A stretch of DNA of 64,000 bases, taken from positions 868,001-932,000 of the forward strand of contig MU839079.1 of NCBI GenBank assembly GCA_030685235.1, in the 5' to 3' direction. This document shows, in pieces, positions 45,601-58,439 of the stretch (positions are counted from its first letter, which is position 1; the number at the start of each line of letters is the position of its first letter). Under the pieces are notes generated by a model. It saw nothing but the letters and a program-made list of their open reading frames with translations. It was not told the origin of the DNA and made no database searches. The position numbers and the translations under genes are program-made. Source of the DNA: Copromyces sp. CBS 386.78. Taxonomy: Eukaryota; Ascomycota; Sordariomycetes; Sordariales; Sordariaceae.

Positions 45601-47931
45601 CCCAGCTCAAATATCGCCAACAGGAACAGGCGCCCTTCATTGTTGGGTTTAGTGATCTGTTCAGGGAGTGGATTCGCAAGGCCAGGCCGATCTACATCGA
45701 ATACTGCTCGTCTTACCCGAACTCGGAGTACCTCATCCGAAAGGAGAGCCATAGGAATATGCTCTTCCGTGATTTTTTGGGACACGTACAAAGCCATAGG
45801 CGGTCCAAGCGTTTGGAATGGACCACGTTTGTGAAGGCGCCCATTACACGCCTGCAGAGATATTCTTTGTTGCTCAGCACAGTCTTGAAGAACACGATCG
45901 AAGACAGTGAAGAGAAGCAGAATCTCATCAAGGCCATCGAGGAGATCAAGGCTGTCACACAGGAGTGCGATAACAGGGTTGCTGACATGACCAAGAAGGT
46001 GGCTCTACTTGAACTGCAACATCAGCTGGTTCTTCGACCCGGCTTCCAATCAGTCCTCAACCTCGATCACCTGGGGAGGGAACTTCTCAAGCAAGGCGAG
46101 CTTCAGCGACAGGGTTCGAAGGGAGTACGCTGGGTTGACACACAGGCCCTGCTATTTGATCATTATTTCATCTTGGCCAAGGCGGTCTCGACCAAAGACG
46201 GGAGAAATGACAAGAAATATGACGTGTCAAAAGAGGTAAGTCTATGTGCGATATTCGATTGTGTACACTGCTGACAATTGCGTACAGCCTATACCCATGC
46301 CACTCCTCTTCCTGGAAAGCATGCACGATGAACCAGTTACGAAACAAAAGGGTCTCGCAGCACCTCTGACCCGTACAGCGGCTGCCACTGGATCCGGAAC
46401 ACAACTCAACAAGGTTGCCTCTAATGGAGGCGATCGGCCCGGCCTGGATCACACGGCAACAAGTTCGTCCATGGGCTCCCTCAATCCCGTTACTCGTCTA
46501 ACAAGCTCAGGTGTCGATGATGGAAAGATCATCTACCCCTTCAAAATAAAACATCTCGGTCATGAGATCTACACGCTCTACGCCTCCTCTGCTCAGGACC
46601 GCGCGGATTGGTGTAATGCGATCGTGGACGCGAAGACAAGACACGCCAAAGCGCTACATGCTCAAAACGCCGAGCCTTTCCGCTTGCGAGTTCTTTCCGA
46701 CGGTGCTTTTGCGTACGACTCTTATTCGACCTTTGGCAGGCAACAGGGCGTGCCAATCAGTGAGACGCCCTTGGACAGGGCGATACGAGAAATGGAGAAG
46801 GAATACGGCAAAGGCCGCGGTCCCCCGCCGGTATGCAGAGCTCAGGTAAACTGTGCTACCGCGTTCAAGTCCTTCGGCAAGTCCATCATTGCCATCGGCA
46901 CGGATTACGGCGTTTACATCTCGGAAGCGTCCAACCCCCGAGGCTGGACACGCTCGGTCCAGATCAGCAAGGTCACCCAGATCGCAGTCCTCGAGGACTT
47001 TTCCGTTTGTCTTCTCATCGCCGACAGGTCACTCATCTCCTACCCCCTCGATGTGATCGCTCCCGTCTCCAACTTCCCGGCACCAACCCACGACAACACC
47101 CGACGGGCGCCCCAACGGCTCGCCAAGGACGTCACCTTCTTCGCCACCGCCCGCATGAAGGACCGCACCCTCCTCTTCTACAAGCGCAAGGAAGGCATGC
47201 ACAACACCTTCAAGGTTCTCGAGCCCGTCTTCCAAAAGGCCACGGAAAAGAAGTCCCGCATCTTCGGCAGCCGCAAGGTCTCCTCAGGGGCAACCGAGTC
47301 TTTCCGCGACTACGACGAGTTCTACCTGCCCGCCGAGTGTTACTCGCTCAACCTCTTCCAAACCTACATCGCCGTCGCCTCCGCCAAGGGTTTCGAGCTT
47401 TTGACGCTAGACAAAAAAGTCACCCAGTCCATCCCGCGCGACCTCAACCTCCCCGCCATCGCCAACATCGCCTCGCGCATCAAGGACCAACGGCCCCTGG
47501 GCATGTTCAAGCTCAACGACCAGGAATTCCTCCTCACCTACGAGGACTGCGCCGTCTACGTCGACAAGCACGGCGAGATTTCCCGCACCCTGATCATGGA
47601 ATACTCTGGCAAGCAAAAGAAAGCCAAAGCAGCCACCATGTTCGGCCAATACCTCTTGTTGTTCAACGAAGATTACGTCGAAGTCCGCAACGCCGAGAAC
47701 GGTCGCCTGCGCCAGATCATCGCCGGCAGAGACGTGAGGTGCTTGGACTATGGGTTTAGAGGCCCCACGGGAAGCGGCCAGCAACATGCGCAGCCGCATA
47801 CCCTCTTGCAGGCCGGGGTGCTACAGGATAGTAAGGGGACGGTCAAGATTTGTATGTCACATCCGGAGGTGCCCGGTGGACAGATTGTGTTGGAGATGTT
47901 GCTTAATGATGGGCATGCGGAGAAGGCTTAG
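42636..47931 (+). CDS. Rho guanine-nucleotide exchange factor (ROM2/Rgf type: DEP-DH-PH-CNH)
   Basis: This exchange factor for Rho GTPases belongs to the group that activates Rho1 in budding and fission yeast for glucan synthesis and cell-wall integrity. Two exons (42636-46235, 46288-47931) around a 52-nt intron (GCTGAC branch) give 1747 residues. The open frame extends upstream of 42636 but has no ATG there. Residues 1-730 are Pro/Ser/Tyr/Gln-rich and disordered-looking. A DEP-like domain is at about 755-850, the DH domain at about 923-1120 (starts RQNVLHEIVTSEEEYM, ends near CDNRVADMTKKV), the PH domain at about 1150-1310 (ELLKQGELQRQ), and the CNH domain at about 1385-1715 (SIIAIGTDYGVYIS, LLFNEDYVEVRN). 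The intron lies inside the PH domain and joins VSKE to PIPMPLLFLESM. The domain order is exactly that of ROM2/Rgf1. Which paralogue it is cannot be settled here. Confidence 0.95.
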
Positions 47932-49741
47932 GTGGCTGGGGTGGGGAGTGATGGGGATGAGGAAGGGAGGGTGGATGGGGCTAGGTTGGGTGGGGATGGG
48001 TGTGTTGATGGTGGTGATGGGATGATGTTAATATCTTGAGAGGTTTGTTTGGCGACGGGGAGGGTGGGGGCTTGGGGGTTGAGTCTTTTGAGGGTATAAA
48101 GTGTGACTGATTCATGATGAAAAGATACCAAGGTGCTGCTGTTGTTTTCTTACACTTCTTTCACGCGTTTCTTGTTATGTGTCATCAGTTGGACAACAAA
48201 CGGTTCGGGGCAGGGGAATGGCAATGGGTTTATAAGCATGCGTCGAAGCCTGCTCTGATAATATGATTTTTCCTTGTTGCAACTCCTCTCTTCGAGCAGT
48301 GGTTCTCTCGTGTTGAATGGTTAATGATTATAGTCACCAACGACAGACGGACGGTTTTGGTACTTTGAAGTGCCCGATGAATGAATAGTAATCATAGTGA
48401 GGACGGACGTGTAATGGTAAGCAGAATTCGTTACACCGTAGATAATTCTTTGGTTCCGTTTAGCTCGCTATGTTCTCTTCACCTCATTCTGCACATCTCT
48501 CGTTATTTTCTCTCCCCACTCCTTGGCGCTTCTCCCTTTCCTTCTCTCTTCACTTATATTTTACTTCTTCTTTCACCTCCCTTTATACAGGGCAGTCCCT
48601 TACACTTCTTTCACTCCTCTCTTCACTTTCCTTTTACCCTCCTTTTACTTTCCAGGTTCCTTTCACTTTGCTCTTCACTTCTTATCTCCTCGCCTTTTAT
48701 AGGACACGCGCTTACACCTTCCAGATCTTGGTCTTTCATCTCATCGTGAATAGTCATCGCACATAAAAACTCGAACCCATTCCATCCGAAGCAGACCAGT
48801 TTCCTCTTCTTTCTTTATCTTCCAGGATTTTTACTTTCGTCTAAACCTTTGGCGCATTAGCCCATAATTTTACATTCACGAACGTTGGGGAAGTCGCGGC
48901 CCAGACTGTCTGGACTGTCGGATCGCACCTTCCCATACTGGCGGTCAGAGGGTATTGAAGGAGGAGTGATGGAGAGTGATGGGAAAGAGCGAGCAGTCGT
49001 GCCTTAACACCTCCCTCGCTTTCCCTGTTATGGAACCTCTCTATTTTAACTCGCGCTTTCCTGGAAGCACTTGGTCAGACAGCGATGTCCCTCAGTTCCA
49101 TGTCTTGAGACGAGTATTTAATCGCGAACGGGACTTCAGCAACTTGCGCCCAATTCTTCATATGAACAGATAGAAATATGTTTCTCTCCATAATAAGCTC
49201 GCAAAGCCAAACGCTCAAAGTTCAATATCCAGCCCCAGTACACCCATCACTACGCTGCACTCACTTTCATACCTATCTGAGCCCACCCCACCCATGAAAT
49301 CAACATCATCTACTGATACACCAGAAGGATGAGCACATAAAATTCTCAGATAAAGTAAACACCGCATGCTAACAGCCTTCCCCAAACTCATGCATATATG
49401 CAAATGACCAGTAGGCCTAGTAGCCTCTGAAATGCTCATGCTAGGAAAAGAAAAACGCTGTGCTATGTATCCTCTCCACATCCAAGTTCAAACAACGCCT
49501 GTGAAATGCAATCCAGGGATATTCTGGCTCCGGTAGGTCCTCATCCAGGCTTTCGGGGGTATCGCTGGTCCTCCTGCTATGTGTATATGTTGGGACAGAA
49601 AAAAGGTCCGTCTGGAGCTGGGTTTTCTTCCACGAGTGATCCTTCTGATGATTCTTGTCGAGATGGAGTCTCTGGGGGGCTGGCCACACCCCATCGATCA
49701 CCCTTATTGGAAACCAGTCCGAAAAACTGCTTGATCCGCCA
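47932..49741. other. Convergent intergenic region, 1.8 kb, with pyrimidine-rich repeat
   Basis: The RhoGEF and the DUF1752 gene converge here. The segment 48475-48725 is strongly pyrimidine-biased on the plus strand and contains a degenerate direct repeat with a period of about 110-120 bp. No gene is supported; open frames in the tract are Ser/Phe/Leu artefacts of the base bias. Confidence 0.5.
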
Positions 49742-51691
49742 CTAACGGGTTTCCTTCACCTTCCTGTGATTGTCCTTCGCCAGCAGCAGTGTGAGTTGGC
49801 TCTTCGACCTACCAAAGGGAATCGTTGGTGTAGAGCTGGGAGGCGTTGGGGAAAATGCTTCCTGGAGGAGCGATGGGGAAGGCCTCGAACGGCGCGACAC
49901 AAAGTCAGGTATATCCCGGGCTTCAACCAAAGACGATGTTGCTATCACGTCAGAATCGAATTGCCCCTGGACGGTGGTGTCGGATACCTGTGTTGTGGGT
50001 TCCTCGGTCAAGGCTTGTACATTAGGAACCTCGCCGGAAAGCCTGTGAGACATTGCCTGAGGTGAAGAATAGGATAGCTCCCCAGACATCCTTTGAGAAA
50101 ACAACGGCGCTCTGAGTGGCGGCCGAGGCGAGCCAGCTATAGGGTCTTTGGTAGCACGTGTGGTGCGTGTTCTTGCTGGTGAGGGTGTGTCACTTCCACT
50201 ATCGTTATCAGCCACGAACCCAGCAACAGGCGCACGTCGTGGCTTCTTTTCCACGCTATTCCTCCTTGTAGCCTCCTGTCCCGTCGGAACATTATGCTCA
50301 CTGCGAGATAAGCTGGGAGACCGGACAGGCAAAAATCCGGAACTAACAAACATTGGTCGCCGCTCTTGGGAGCCGATAGTAACAGGCAGGATGCCCCCGG
50401 AAGAAGATCTTTGAGTGGGCCTTGCCGGCCTCTTGCCCGCTGCCTTAGCACTCTGGATCTTTTGCTCGTCTTGGGAGGATGCTGAGCCACATTGGGAGCT
50501 CCGGGAGGACTGATCCACTGCCGTTGAAGCCGGGATTTCTGCTATGTTCGGGACCAGAATCTCTGCTGTCTTTGAAACTGAGACCGCGGAGAGTGATTCT
50601 ACCAAGATGGAAGTTGAGGGCGAAGCTGCAACTGAAGGGGGAGACTCCTGAAAGGTCTCATCCGCCACAGCTGCCGACCGAGTGCTTTGATGAGCTTGGT
50701 CCGCCGTCGCCGGCACCATACGCTGCTGGGTATTGGATGCAGTTGATGACTGTGAACTTGTCCTTCGTGGCATTACCGGCCGTCTTTTCGCTGATCTTGT
50801 AGTCGCCATGACCCTTTTTCGGGGGGCTACAGGCTTGCTAGCTTTGCCACTTGAAGGCGCAGCCGGTAACTGTGCGGTGGGCTTCTCGGGCTTTTCTGTC
50901 GACGGAAGCGGCGGAGGCTTCATGGTAGTTGGAGATTCTGCTGTTGCCTTTGTCTTTCTCGCAGCCGGTAATGGCGGAGGCGGCATTGTTGACTGCTCTG
51001 GCACGGCCTTGGTGATGGACGTTGTGGCACCTCCGTTAGATTCACCCTCTCCGGCGCGTGGCGGTGAAGCGAATCTGGCTGTATGTCGAGGTCCCGGTAC
51101 GGGGGCGCTATGCTTTTTCAGAATCGGGTGTGGCGGAGGTGGTCTTGAAGAAGATGGGGTTGGCGCTTTCATTTTGGCCATAACATCACAGCCCTCCACC
51201 CTGTTCTCCTCCAGTTGTTGTGTGGATGCCGACTCATGTCCTTCCGCGTTAATCTGCTCCAGGAGGGCCTTGGATATCTGAGGATAAATTAGTATCGTAA
51301 CCCTATCACTTGTGAATGAATCACCTACCTCTAGTATCTCACGACTTCTTTTTGGGACCACGAGAGGCACATCTGTTGGACCGGTCGAGATGTCTTGGAA
51401 GAGCCGGGCTAGAGTGGGACCGGATAACTTCCTCCTATTGCTGCCCCAAACATGCCACCAAAAGTTCTCTAGGCGGATGTGTGTAGGATCGCCACCAAGT
51501 TTCTTGGAGATCACCGTGTATGCTGAAGATGCGCATTAGTCAGATGCTGGGGATGAATGTTGGTATAGAGTCGAAGTCTCACCATTCCAGTAATGCCATA
51601 TTACCTCTGAGGAAACGACCGGTAAGCTAGCCAGTTGCGTATAGACCTCATTGGCGTTAATAATGATGCCTTGCGGCAGTACCAATTCCAT
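49742..51691 (-). CDS. DUF1752 / GATA-like domain protein with disordered tail
   Basis: This protein of unknown function carries the short fungal domain formerly called DUF1752, which also occurs near the N-terminus of AreA-type nitrogen regulators. Three exons (51583-51691, 51329-51522, 49742-51277) give 612 residues. The domain spans about residues 1-90 and is assembled by splicing: EVIWHYWN at the end of exon 1 joins AYTVISKKLGGD, followed by RLENFWWHVWGSNRRKLSG and LARLFQDI. No zinc-finger cysteines follow, so this is not a GATA factor itself. The remaining 500 residues are Pro/Ser/Thr-rich with basic patches (TRSAKRRPVMPRR) and proline runs, typical of a scaffold or regulator. The second intron (51278-51328, 51 nt) is in frame and stop-free, so retention would insert 17 residues. 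The first is 60 nt. Confidence 0.88.
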
Positions 51692-54600
51692 GGCTAAAAG
51701 AGAAGACGGGCGCCAAGGACGACGGGCACCTCAGGGCAGCCCGATGACCATTGCTTACAAGCCAAAGCTGCTGGTTTCTTGGGTGGTTATCGACACTAAG
51801 GTAGCAAGTCCATGAAAGACTGCTTGGGAAGGGGGGGAACAAGTGACGGAGGGTGTCCAGGGAGGGTTGGAGTTTCTGAACAAAAGAAGTCAGAAAACAT
51901 GCAAACAGTTACGGTTGGAGCACGAGGCGTGAGCAAGATGGTTAGGCAAGTGCAAGCAAGGTAAGCAAACAGACGGATAAAGGCGAACAGGGCAGCAGCA
52001 CTGGCAACAGTAACTGGGCGCAGACAAGCATGACAAGGTAGCTGCCCTGGCGGTGACGATCGAGCTGGGCTTGAGACAAGTGGAAGCTAGTACCGCGCAC
52101 CACAACTGAGAGACCTCGACGCTCCAAAGGCTCGGGGCCTGGGTGCTGCCAGCTCAGCCAGGCAGTGTAGTAGGGGATTTGCTTATTTGCAGGAATAGTG
52201 TAGTGCGGTGACGGGGGGCCGTGGCACGCGAACATCACGTACCAATGCAAGTGTAGATGTGTCTGTCTCTGCGAGGGCGGGCAGACGTCGGACAGTACCG
52301 TAGGTAGGCAACCCGGGGGAGAGGGAATAATCAAGGTAAAGCTGAGACACAAGTCTTGGGCGCGGTTTCGAAGAGGGGGTGCTAGAAGTAGAGGTAAGTA
52401 CCCAACGTGGTAACGTAGCTGGCGCGGGGCAACTAAGATGCTCCGAGTACTAGAAGTAGAAACAAGAACGTAGTATCAACCCGACCACAAACTAACTGTA
52501 TTGTCGTTAGGCTGCGAGGGCGCCGCGTGTGTTGGCGTGTACAAGATATCCCGGGAGCGGAGAAGATGTTCTGGTGTGTATAGTCAGGTTGAAAGAAGTA
52601 TGAAAAGTCTGACAAAGTCGGTCCACGCGGAAACTGGTGCGGTTATGAATTTGGACAAAGTAGAAGAAGGCAAGCACGAATCTCAAATCAGCATCATGTG
52701 TTTCGTCTAGGGAAGGCACGTCTGCTGCGCTGGGGCTCTAGTCTAGAAGTCTAGACTTGGGATCTGGGGGCCTGGACTGATGCTCGGCTACATACGTACC
52801 TACCTTGGAGGTGACTGATGATGCGAGAACTGGGGAAAGTGCGACGTTGAAGTCTGAAGACAGGGGGAGGTGCGCTCGGTGCGCTGGGCATGCCCCACGG
52901 GAGCCGTAAGCACTAACAGAAGGCCTGCTAGCCGCAGTGTTGGAGTGTTAGTGCCTTCACATATGCTGAAATGCCGAGACCCACCACCCAGTGAGTGGTT
53001 CTACAAGTAGACAAAACTCCAACGCAGACGAGATCCCGCTATTCCTCTTGTCTTTCACCCATCTCACCGTGCATTCATTCATCACCGCATTTCCAATCCT
53101 TCCCAAATCCCAGCACACGGGCAACACGGGGGATGAAATCCCATGTTTCCCAAACATCAAATATCCCCACATGGCACATGCCGACACAAACCCCCGGGCC
53201 CCTGAGGAGTTGGGGTGGCAGGTGACAGGTCGACTTGCCCTGACTTGTGACAGGGGGGGCTACTGTAGCTGCTGTAACCCTAGCTCCTTGGGCAGCCTGG
53301 TACGTAACCCTAAACATCCGGCCATCCAGGTTCTCACTCTTGCACTTTGTCACCTTTCGAGTCTTTTGCTCACTTTCGTGTGAAAGAAGGAATGAAGCAC
53401 TGGTCCTTTCCCTTTCTTTGTCCACTTCATGGGATCACAAACGAGATGAGATGTCGTCGTCGTCCACTGCAGCCTAGCTCAGCTCGTCCAGTCTTCCTCC
53501 CTTCGGATATCAAGCCGCCACTCGAGGGAGAAGACGCCCTTTTTCGATATAGCACCGACCAGAGCTCGGTAACCATCCAACACCCGGCTTCTCAAGGTCC
53601 CGGGATCGAGGTAACTTTAGCACAACAAGACACGTGGGTTACAGACCGGGCTCATCACGGTCCACCGGTGGTAGCCGGTATCACACCGATTTGGATATAT
53701 AGCCTGCGAGGTTGATGTGGAAGCCATTAGTCCAACCCCCACACTCCCGTCTCCCCCGTTCATCTAACATGTGTTTTATACCACTGAAGCATCACCTCCC
53801 TATAGCGGTAACAGCCTGCCACACCCACTGAAGGCCTTCTGTTACATTCAGTCTAGAAAACGCCCGGTACCTGGCTGCTAGACTTTCATTTGTCACCCAC
53901 GGCCGGCTACCAACAAGCTGGAGTTGTCTCTCACAACAACCAGCCTTCCTTTCTCGGCTTCATTATCAGTCAAATCGTAGTTTCCTCTACCACGGGACTA
54001 TCCAACGGGGTGGCCCAAGACATGTCATCTCGTATCCTTTCCCGTCTTGTCTCGCCCAGCTGACTTACAAGTCGTAGCACAAAGTGCAGCAAATCATGTT
54101 ATGTCTACCTAGCTGCTCACGACAACAAACAAGCTGTTTGGATGTCTGGCGAGTTGCGCTTTGGATAACTGCAGCCGCACTCTCTGATGGCTGCTCTGCC
54201 GTTTGCGGGGGAGGGACGGAGACGGGCACGTTTCCCTTCCTTCCGCCCAACGGGTAACGGGTCGAGACGGCCACCACCACTCACCGGGGGTAGTCACGGG
54301 TCGTGTGACCCAGATCACAGACCCCAAGGGTCAGAAAACACAACCACACCCAACCATACCTCGTTTCAACCACACACATCCGGTCCATTGGTTGGAATAT
54401 GATCAGCCAAGCACGCGGGAACCTCGCAACATCAACTTTTCATAAGACGGATTTTCTGCCTATTAACAACGGTCATTGGGCTGTAAGTCATGAGCCGCAA
54501 AAGACCAAGACATGGTATCTAAAAAGGCGGGGATGGACGAGACAACGTGACATACCATCTAAACCAACCTTCTCAGCCCATCTGGTTTCACGATAACGAC

Positions 54601-55796
54601 ATTTGCCTTACATTTACATCTCTCCTCGCCTGGAAAGACGTTCAGACTTTTCGCCACCGGCCAGTTTTCCACGCTAACTACTTGTGAGATTGCTTCTCTC
54701 GCATGTCTGGGAGATCCTATCAGAGCCGTCCGTTGGGGTTTTACATCCAGACACCAGATTTCATCCCCGTGCCATACTGTTTGTAAGTCTCAATAATCAA
54801 GAACTTGGGAGCTCAGCTTTTGTCCGATCAGCTGCTTGCTTTCCCTTCTGTCCCGCCCACCGCCAACCGAGCGCGGCTCGGTTACGCTTGTTTCTTTGGA
54901 AGTTGGAAATGTAGAACTGTCGGTGTCCAAAAAAGTGATGTATGCTGGAATTGTCAGTGCGGAGATCATGTTATATCGTTTGTGTGGTCTGGTTACTGGG
55001 TCTGGTCGTCCTCGGTGGCTCCTGTTCTGGATATCTGTCACAAGTCGTGGCTGAGACCCAGGAAATGGGCACGGAAATGGCGGGAATGCAAATCTCCACG
55101 TTTCTCGCGGTAACTAAGGATTAGCGGGCAAGGTCAAGGAGAGAGTCAACAAGGGTTAGAGGTTCGGTCAAGAAGTGGGTGTGACGAGAGAAGCAGTGGA
55201 ACCTCGTAGCGAGCCGTCAGCATGGCGAGAGAGCCGGGGAGGAGATCATCTCCGGATAGCTCGACTAGGACCAAGGGTCTGTATAGGGTGTTGTTGACGA
55301 CCGTACAGAATATAGAGCGAAGGAGGATTGATCGTGGTATACCAAGACGGACAAAAGACCGAAGGAACATCTGGAAGAGTGCATCACGACGTCTGTTCGA
55401 TGCCTCAAATTGGTGAAAAACGGCAGTATGTTCATTGGCACGACAAGAGCAACTTGACAAATGAAAAGGGTAAAAGTCAGACTATACTCCATTATCACAG
55501 GTACGTCTAGATACTCCAGTCATTTCTCCAGAGATGTGACTATCATCTTATAACGAATCAATGGATTGATGCACAGAAGATGCTCATGACAGGCGACCGA
55601 ATCCATGAAACGAGTGGGAATAAACCGCAGATCGCTGGTTAAGCAACTTGGTTGATCACATTCAACACCCATTTCCTATAAATCCTTTAATAAGTTCTTC
55701 TATATGTCCTCTATTCTAGAACCTCTTCCAACCTCTCCCGTAACTCTTTCACATCCCTATCCCCATCTCATGTCATCCCCTCCCCGGCCGGCCAAC
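51692..55796. other. 4.1-kb gene desert
   Basis: No gene can be supported. Open frames up to 136 codons exist on both strands but lack recognisable domains, share no splice pattern and overlap each other. The first part will hold the DUF1752 promoter and leader. There is no RIP-like composition and no inverted-repeat element that I could see, apart from small palindromes such as GTCTAGAAGTCTAGAC near 52743-52758. Confidence 0.5.
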
Positions 55797-57144
55797 TCAA
55801 GTACAAGTATACCCCCCATCAACCCTCAAATCCGCCCCCGTCACATACCTGCTCGCATCACTCAACAAGAACGTAACAGGTCCCATCAAATCCTCGGGGT
55901 TCCCCATCTGGCCCTGCGGGATCAAGCTCGTCCACTTCTCCTTCAAGTCCGGGTTCTCATCCAAGATCTTCTTGGTCAAAGCCGTGAGCATATACCCAGG
56001 ACTGATACAATTGACGCGGATCCCGGCTTTAGCCCATTCCACCGCGAGAGAAGCGGCCAGGTGGCGGACGGCGGCCTTGGAGGCGTTGTAGGGCGTTTGC
56101 GGTTGCGGGACGTTGACGATGCTGCCCGACATGGAACCAATGAAGACTAGGGAGCCCGGGGACTGGCGCTCCATCAGGTGCCTGGCTACGGCTGTTGCGA
56201 ATAAATAAGTGCCGTCGACGTTGACGCCCCAGAGCTTGCGCATCCTGTCTACGGGGTAGGCGATCGCTTCAAAGTTCTCGGTGAAGCCGGCCGAGGTGAC
56301 GAGGTTGTCGATCTTGCCGTGCTGAGACAAGATCTCGGCGATGCAGGAGTCGACGGAGGACGGGTCGGCGACGTCGGCGTAGTGGGCTGTTACTTTGGGG
56401 ATTCTTATAATGGGTGTGTTAGAGAAGGAAGGAACATGGGAAGGAAAGAGAAGGGGAAGTACTGACTTCTTGGCGGAAGGATAGTCCTTCTTGAAGGTCT
56501 CGACGATGTTCTGGGCTTGTTTGGCTGCTTCTTCTTCTGTTTTTGGTGAGGACGTTTGTCAGCTTTTGTCTTTTTGCAGTGCAGAGTCTTCATCGTCTTG
56601 GCTTCATCCTCGCTTCACATCTGCATCACCTTTCCCCCGGGTATCCTCCCTAATATCTTTTCCCCCGCCGTACCCCCCCTTCTTCATCTACCCATGATAA
56701 GAGACTTCTCCCCCAATTCCTCACTGCCCGAAGCATAAAAGGGGAAAACTCACGATTCAAATCAACAATAGCCAAATCCCCACCACTAACCACAATCCCC
56801 TGCCCCATCACCAACCCCAACCCTCTCGCTCCGCCCGTCACCACGGCCACCTTGCCCTGCAAGCTAAAAGTCGCAAGCGTAGGAAAGACATTCTGACCCG
56901 CTCTTCCTATGCCGCTGTCCACCGGCCGCGAAGAGGGAAGTTGGGAGGAGTCTTCGGGATACTCGACGGTTATGGAGTCATCGGTGCGGGCGAAGGCGCC
57001 CGGGGTAGGAGGGGCGGAGGAGGTGCTGTTGTTCTTTTGGGAGCGGAAGGTAGGAGTGGTGTGGAGGGTTCGTAGAGAGGTGACTGAGGGTCGAGAAGAT
57101 GTAACAACACGGCGGAAAGCCGATGGGAGGGTGCGGGATGCCAT
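55797..57144 (-). CDS. Short-chain dehydrogenase/reductase, probably mitochondrial
   Basis: This NAD(P)-dependent oxidoreductase of the classical SDR family has 355 residues from three exons (56754-57144, 56467-56536, 55797-56403; introns 217 and 63 nt). The 70-nt middle exon encodes QEEAAKQAQNIVETFKKDYP. Residues 1-35 (MASRTLPSAFRRVVTSSRPS onward, Arg/Ser/Thr-rich, no acidic residues) look like a mitochondrial presequence, unusual for this subgroup. The cofactor motif TGGARGLG is at about 103-110, the NNAG position reads VTSAGF, the catalytic Ser is in GSMSGS, and Tyr/Lys are in YNASK. The stretch GSIVNVPQPQTPYNASKAAV is characteristic of D-arabinitol 2-dehydrogenase and sorbose-reductase-like SDRs, so a sugar alcohol or related polyol is the likeliest substrate; this is inference. 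A GCC/GTC triplet run in its leader (about 57202-57230) could affect translation. Confidence 0.9.
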
Positions 57145-58439
57145 TGTTATGGTTATGTCCAACGAAAGGTCAAGTGCTTGTTTCTTGTATGAGAGGCAAA
57201 GCGCCGCCGCCGTCGTCGTCGTCGTCGTCGAGGAAGAGTTCTATTTGTTCAGGCAGTCCAGGTGTAAGTGACAGCTCGACGACTTGGAGCTAAAGGTAAG
57301 CTCGGCGGGGTAGCTTCGATCGTGAACTTGGTTACTGTTTGTACTAGCAGGATATGATTCGGCCGAGGTTCCAACGAACAAACAAAGTTGATAAAAGTCC
57401 TCGGGAGTTGCTTCGATCTGATGCAAAAAAATTAGACGACGATCAGGCCTAGACCAGCCTCTCTCGCCTCTAACTGTTGGGCGATAACCATATCATCTTT
57501 TCTATCGGCCACCATTGACCCGAATATCTCATCTCAACCCTGCACACCGAAGCGAGAAGTTCAACCGTTGGTAACACTCTGGAAAGCCCAAACAACAACA
57601 AACAGAAGCGCAGCTAACACCTCACATTAACGTTACCGACATTCCGTCCGAAAAGGTGGGCAGATCCTGTTTCAGAACACTCACTGACCGCAAAGGATCT
57701 TCGCTTTCACTGCCAGCTGTTCAGACTTGGGACTTCAGCCTGTTTGCCTTCTCGCGGCTTTTGCTTCGTCGATTACCTGTTCGGAACTCGTTTGGACACC
57801 TACAATTTAGCCTTGGTATGTTTGTTAGTTTGGTACAAAAAACGCCTAGTTCTACCTTTCGAACTAGAGAGTAAAAAAATATTCGGGCTTCGAGCGGATG
57901 GGTGCTGTAGGAGACTGCCTTCTTATATTTTCCTATCCTGAAGGGCCTTGAGAAGAGACGGAAAGAGGTATAAGAGGCTTCTGTAGCGTTTTATACCCTG
58001 GTCACAATGTTAGTGCCTTCAAACGAAAGCTAGAAAGAAGGCTAATGAGCGCTCAATTTCTCCTCTGTTCGACCCATGTTCGAAGAACCAAACTAATAAA
58101 TAAACTAGTCTTATATTGTATGTATCTTCCGTTCTTCTTTGTCAACCTCTTTATTCTAGGCCGCAAGTTCAAGATAACAATTAGAGCTCCACTTACCCCG
58201 CACCACAAGTTCTCCATTTCCCCGCACTTCCTCCCCGGAGCGTGGTGGGGCCGGTTGTGGAGCACGTGGTCCGGTGGGGCTCGGAGATGTGGAGTAAGTC
58301 GGAGTGAGGTCTCCCGAACGCCGTAGGAGGCGAAAATGAAGCTATCCGCAATGGTCACATCTAAACAGAAGCTGGTAGCAAGGTAGTCATGAGGTATTGT
58401 GAACAGAAACAAACAATTGGATTCCACACCACCGCTAAA
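57145..58439. other. Intergenic region, 1.3 kb
   Basis: This lies between the SDR start and the stop codon of the carboxylase gene; both read leftward. It begins with GCC/GTC triplet repeats (about 57202-57230). AT-rich sequence follows near 57840-58190. No gene is recognised. Confidence 0.5.
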
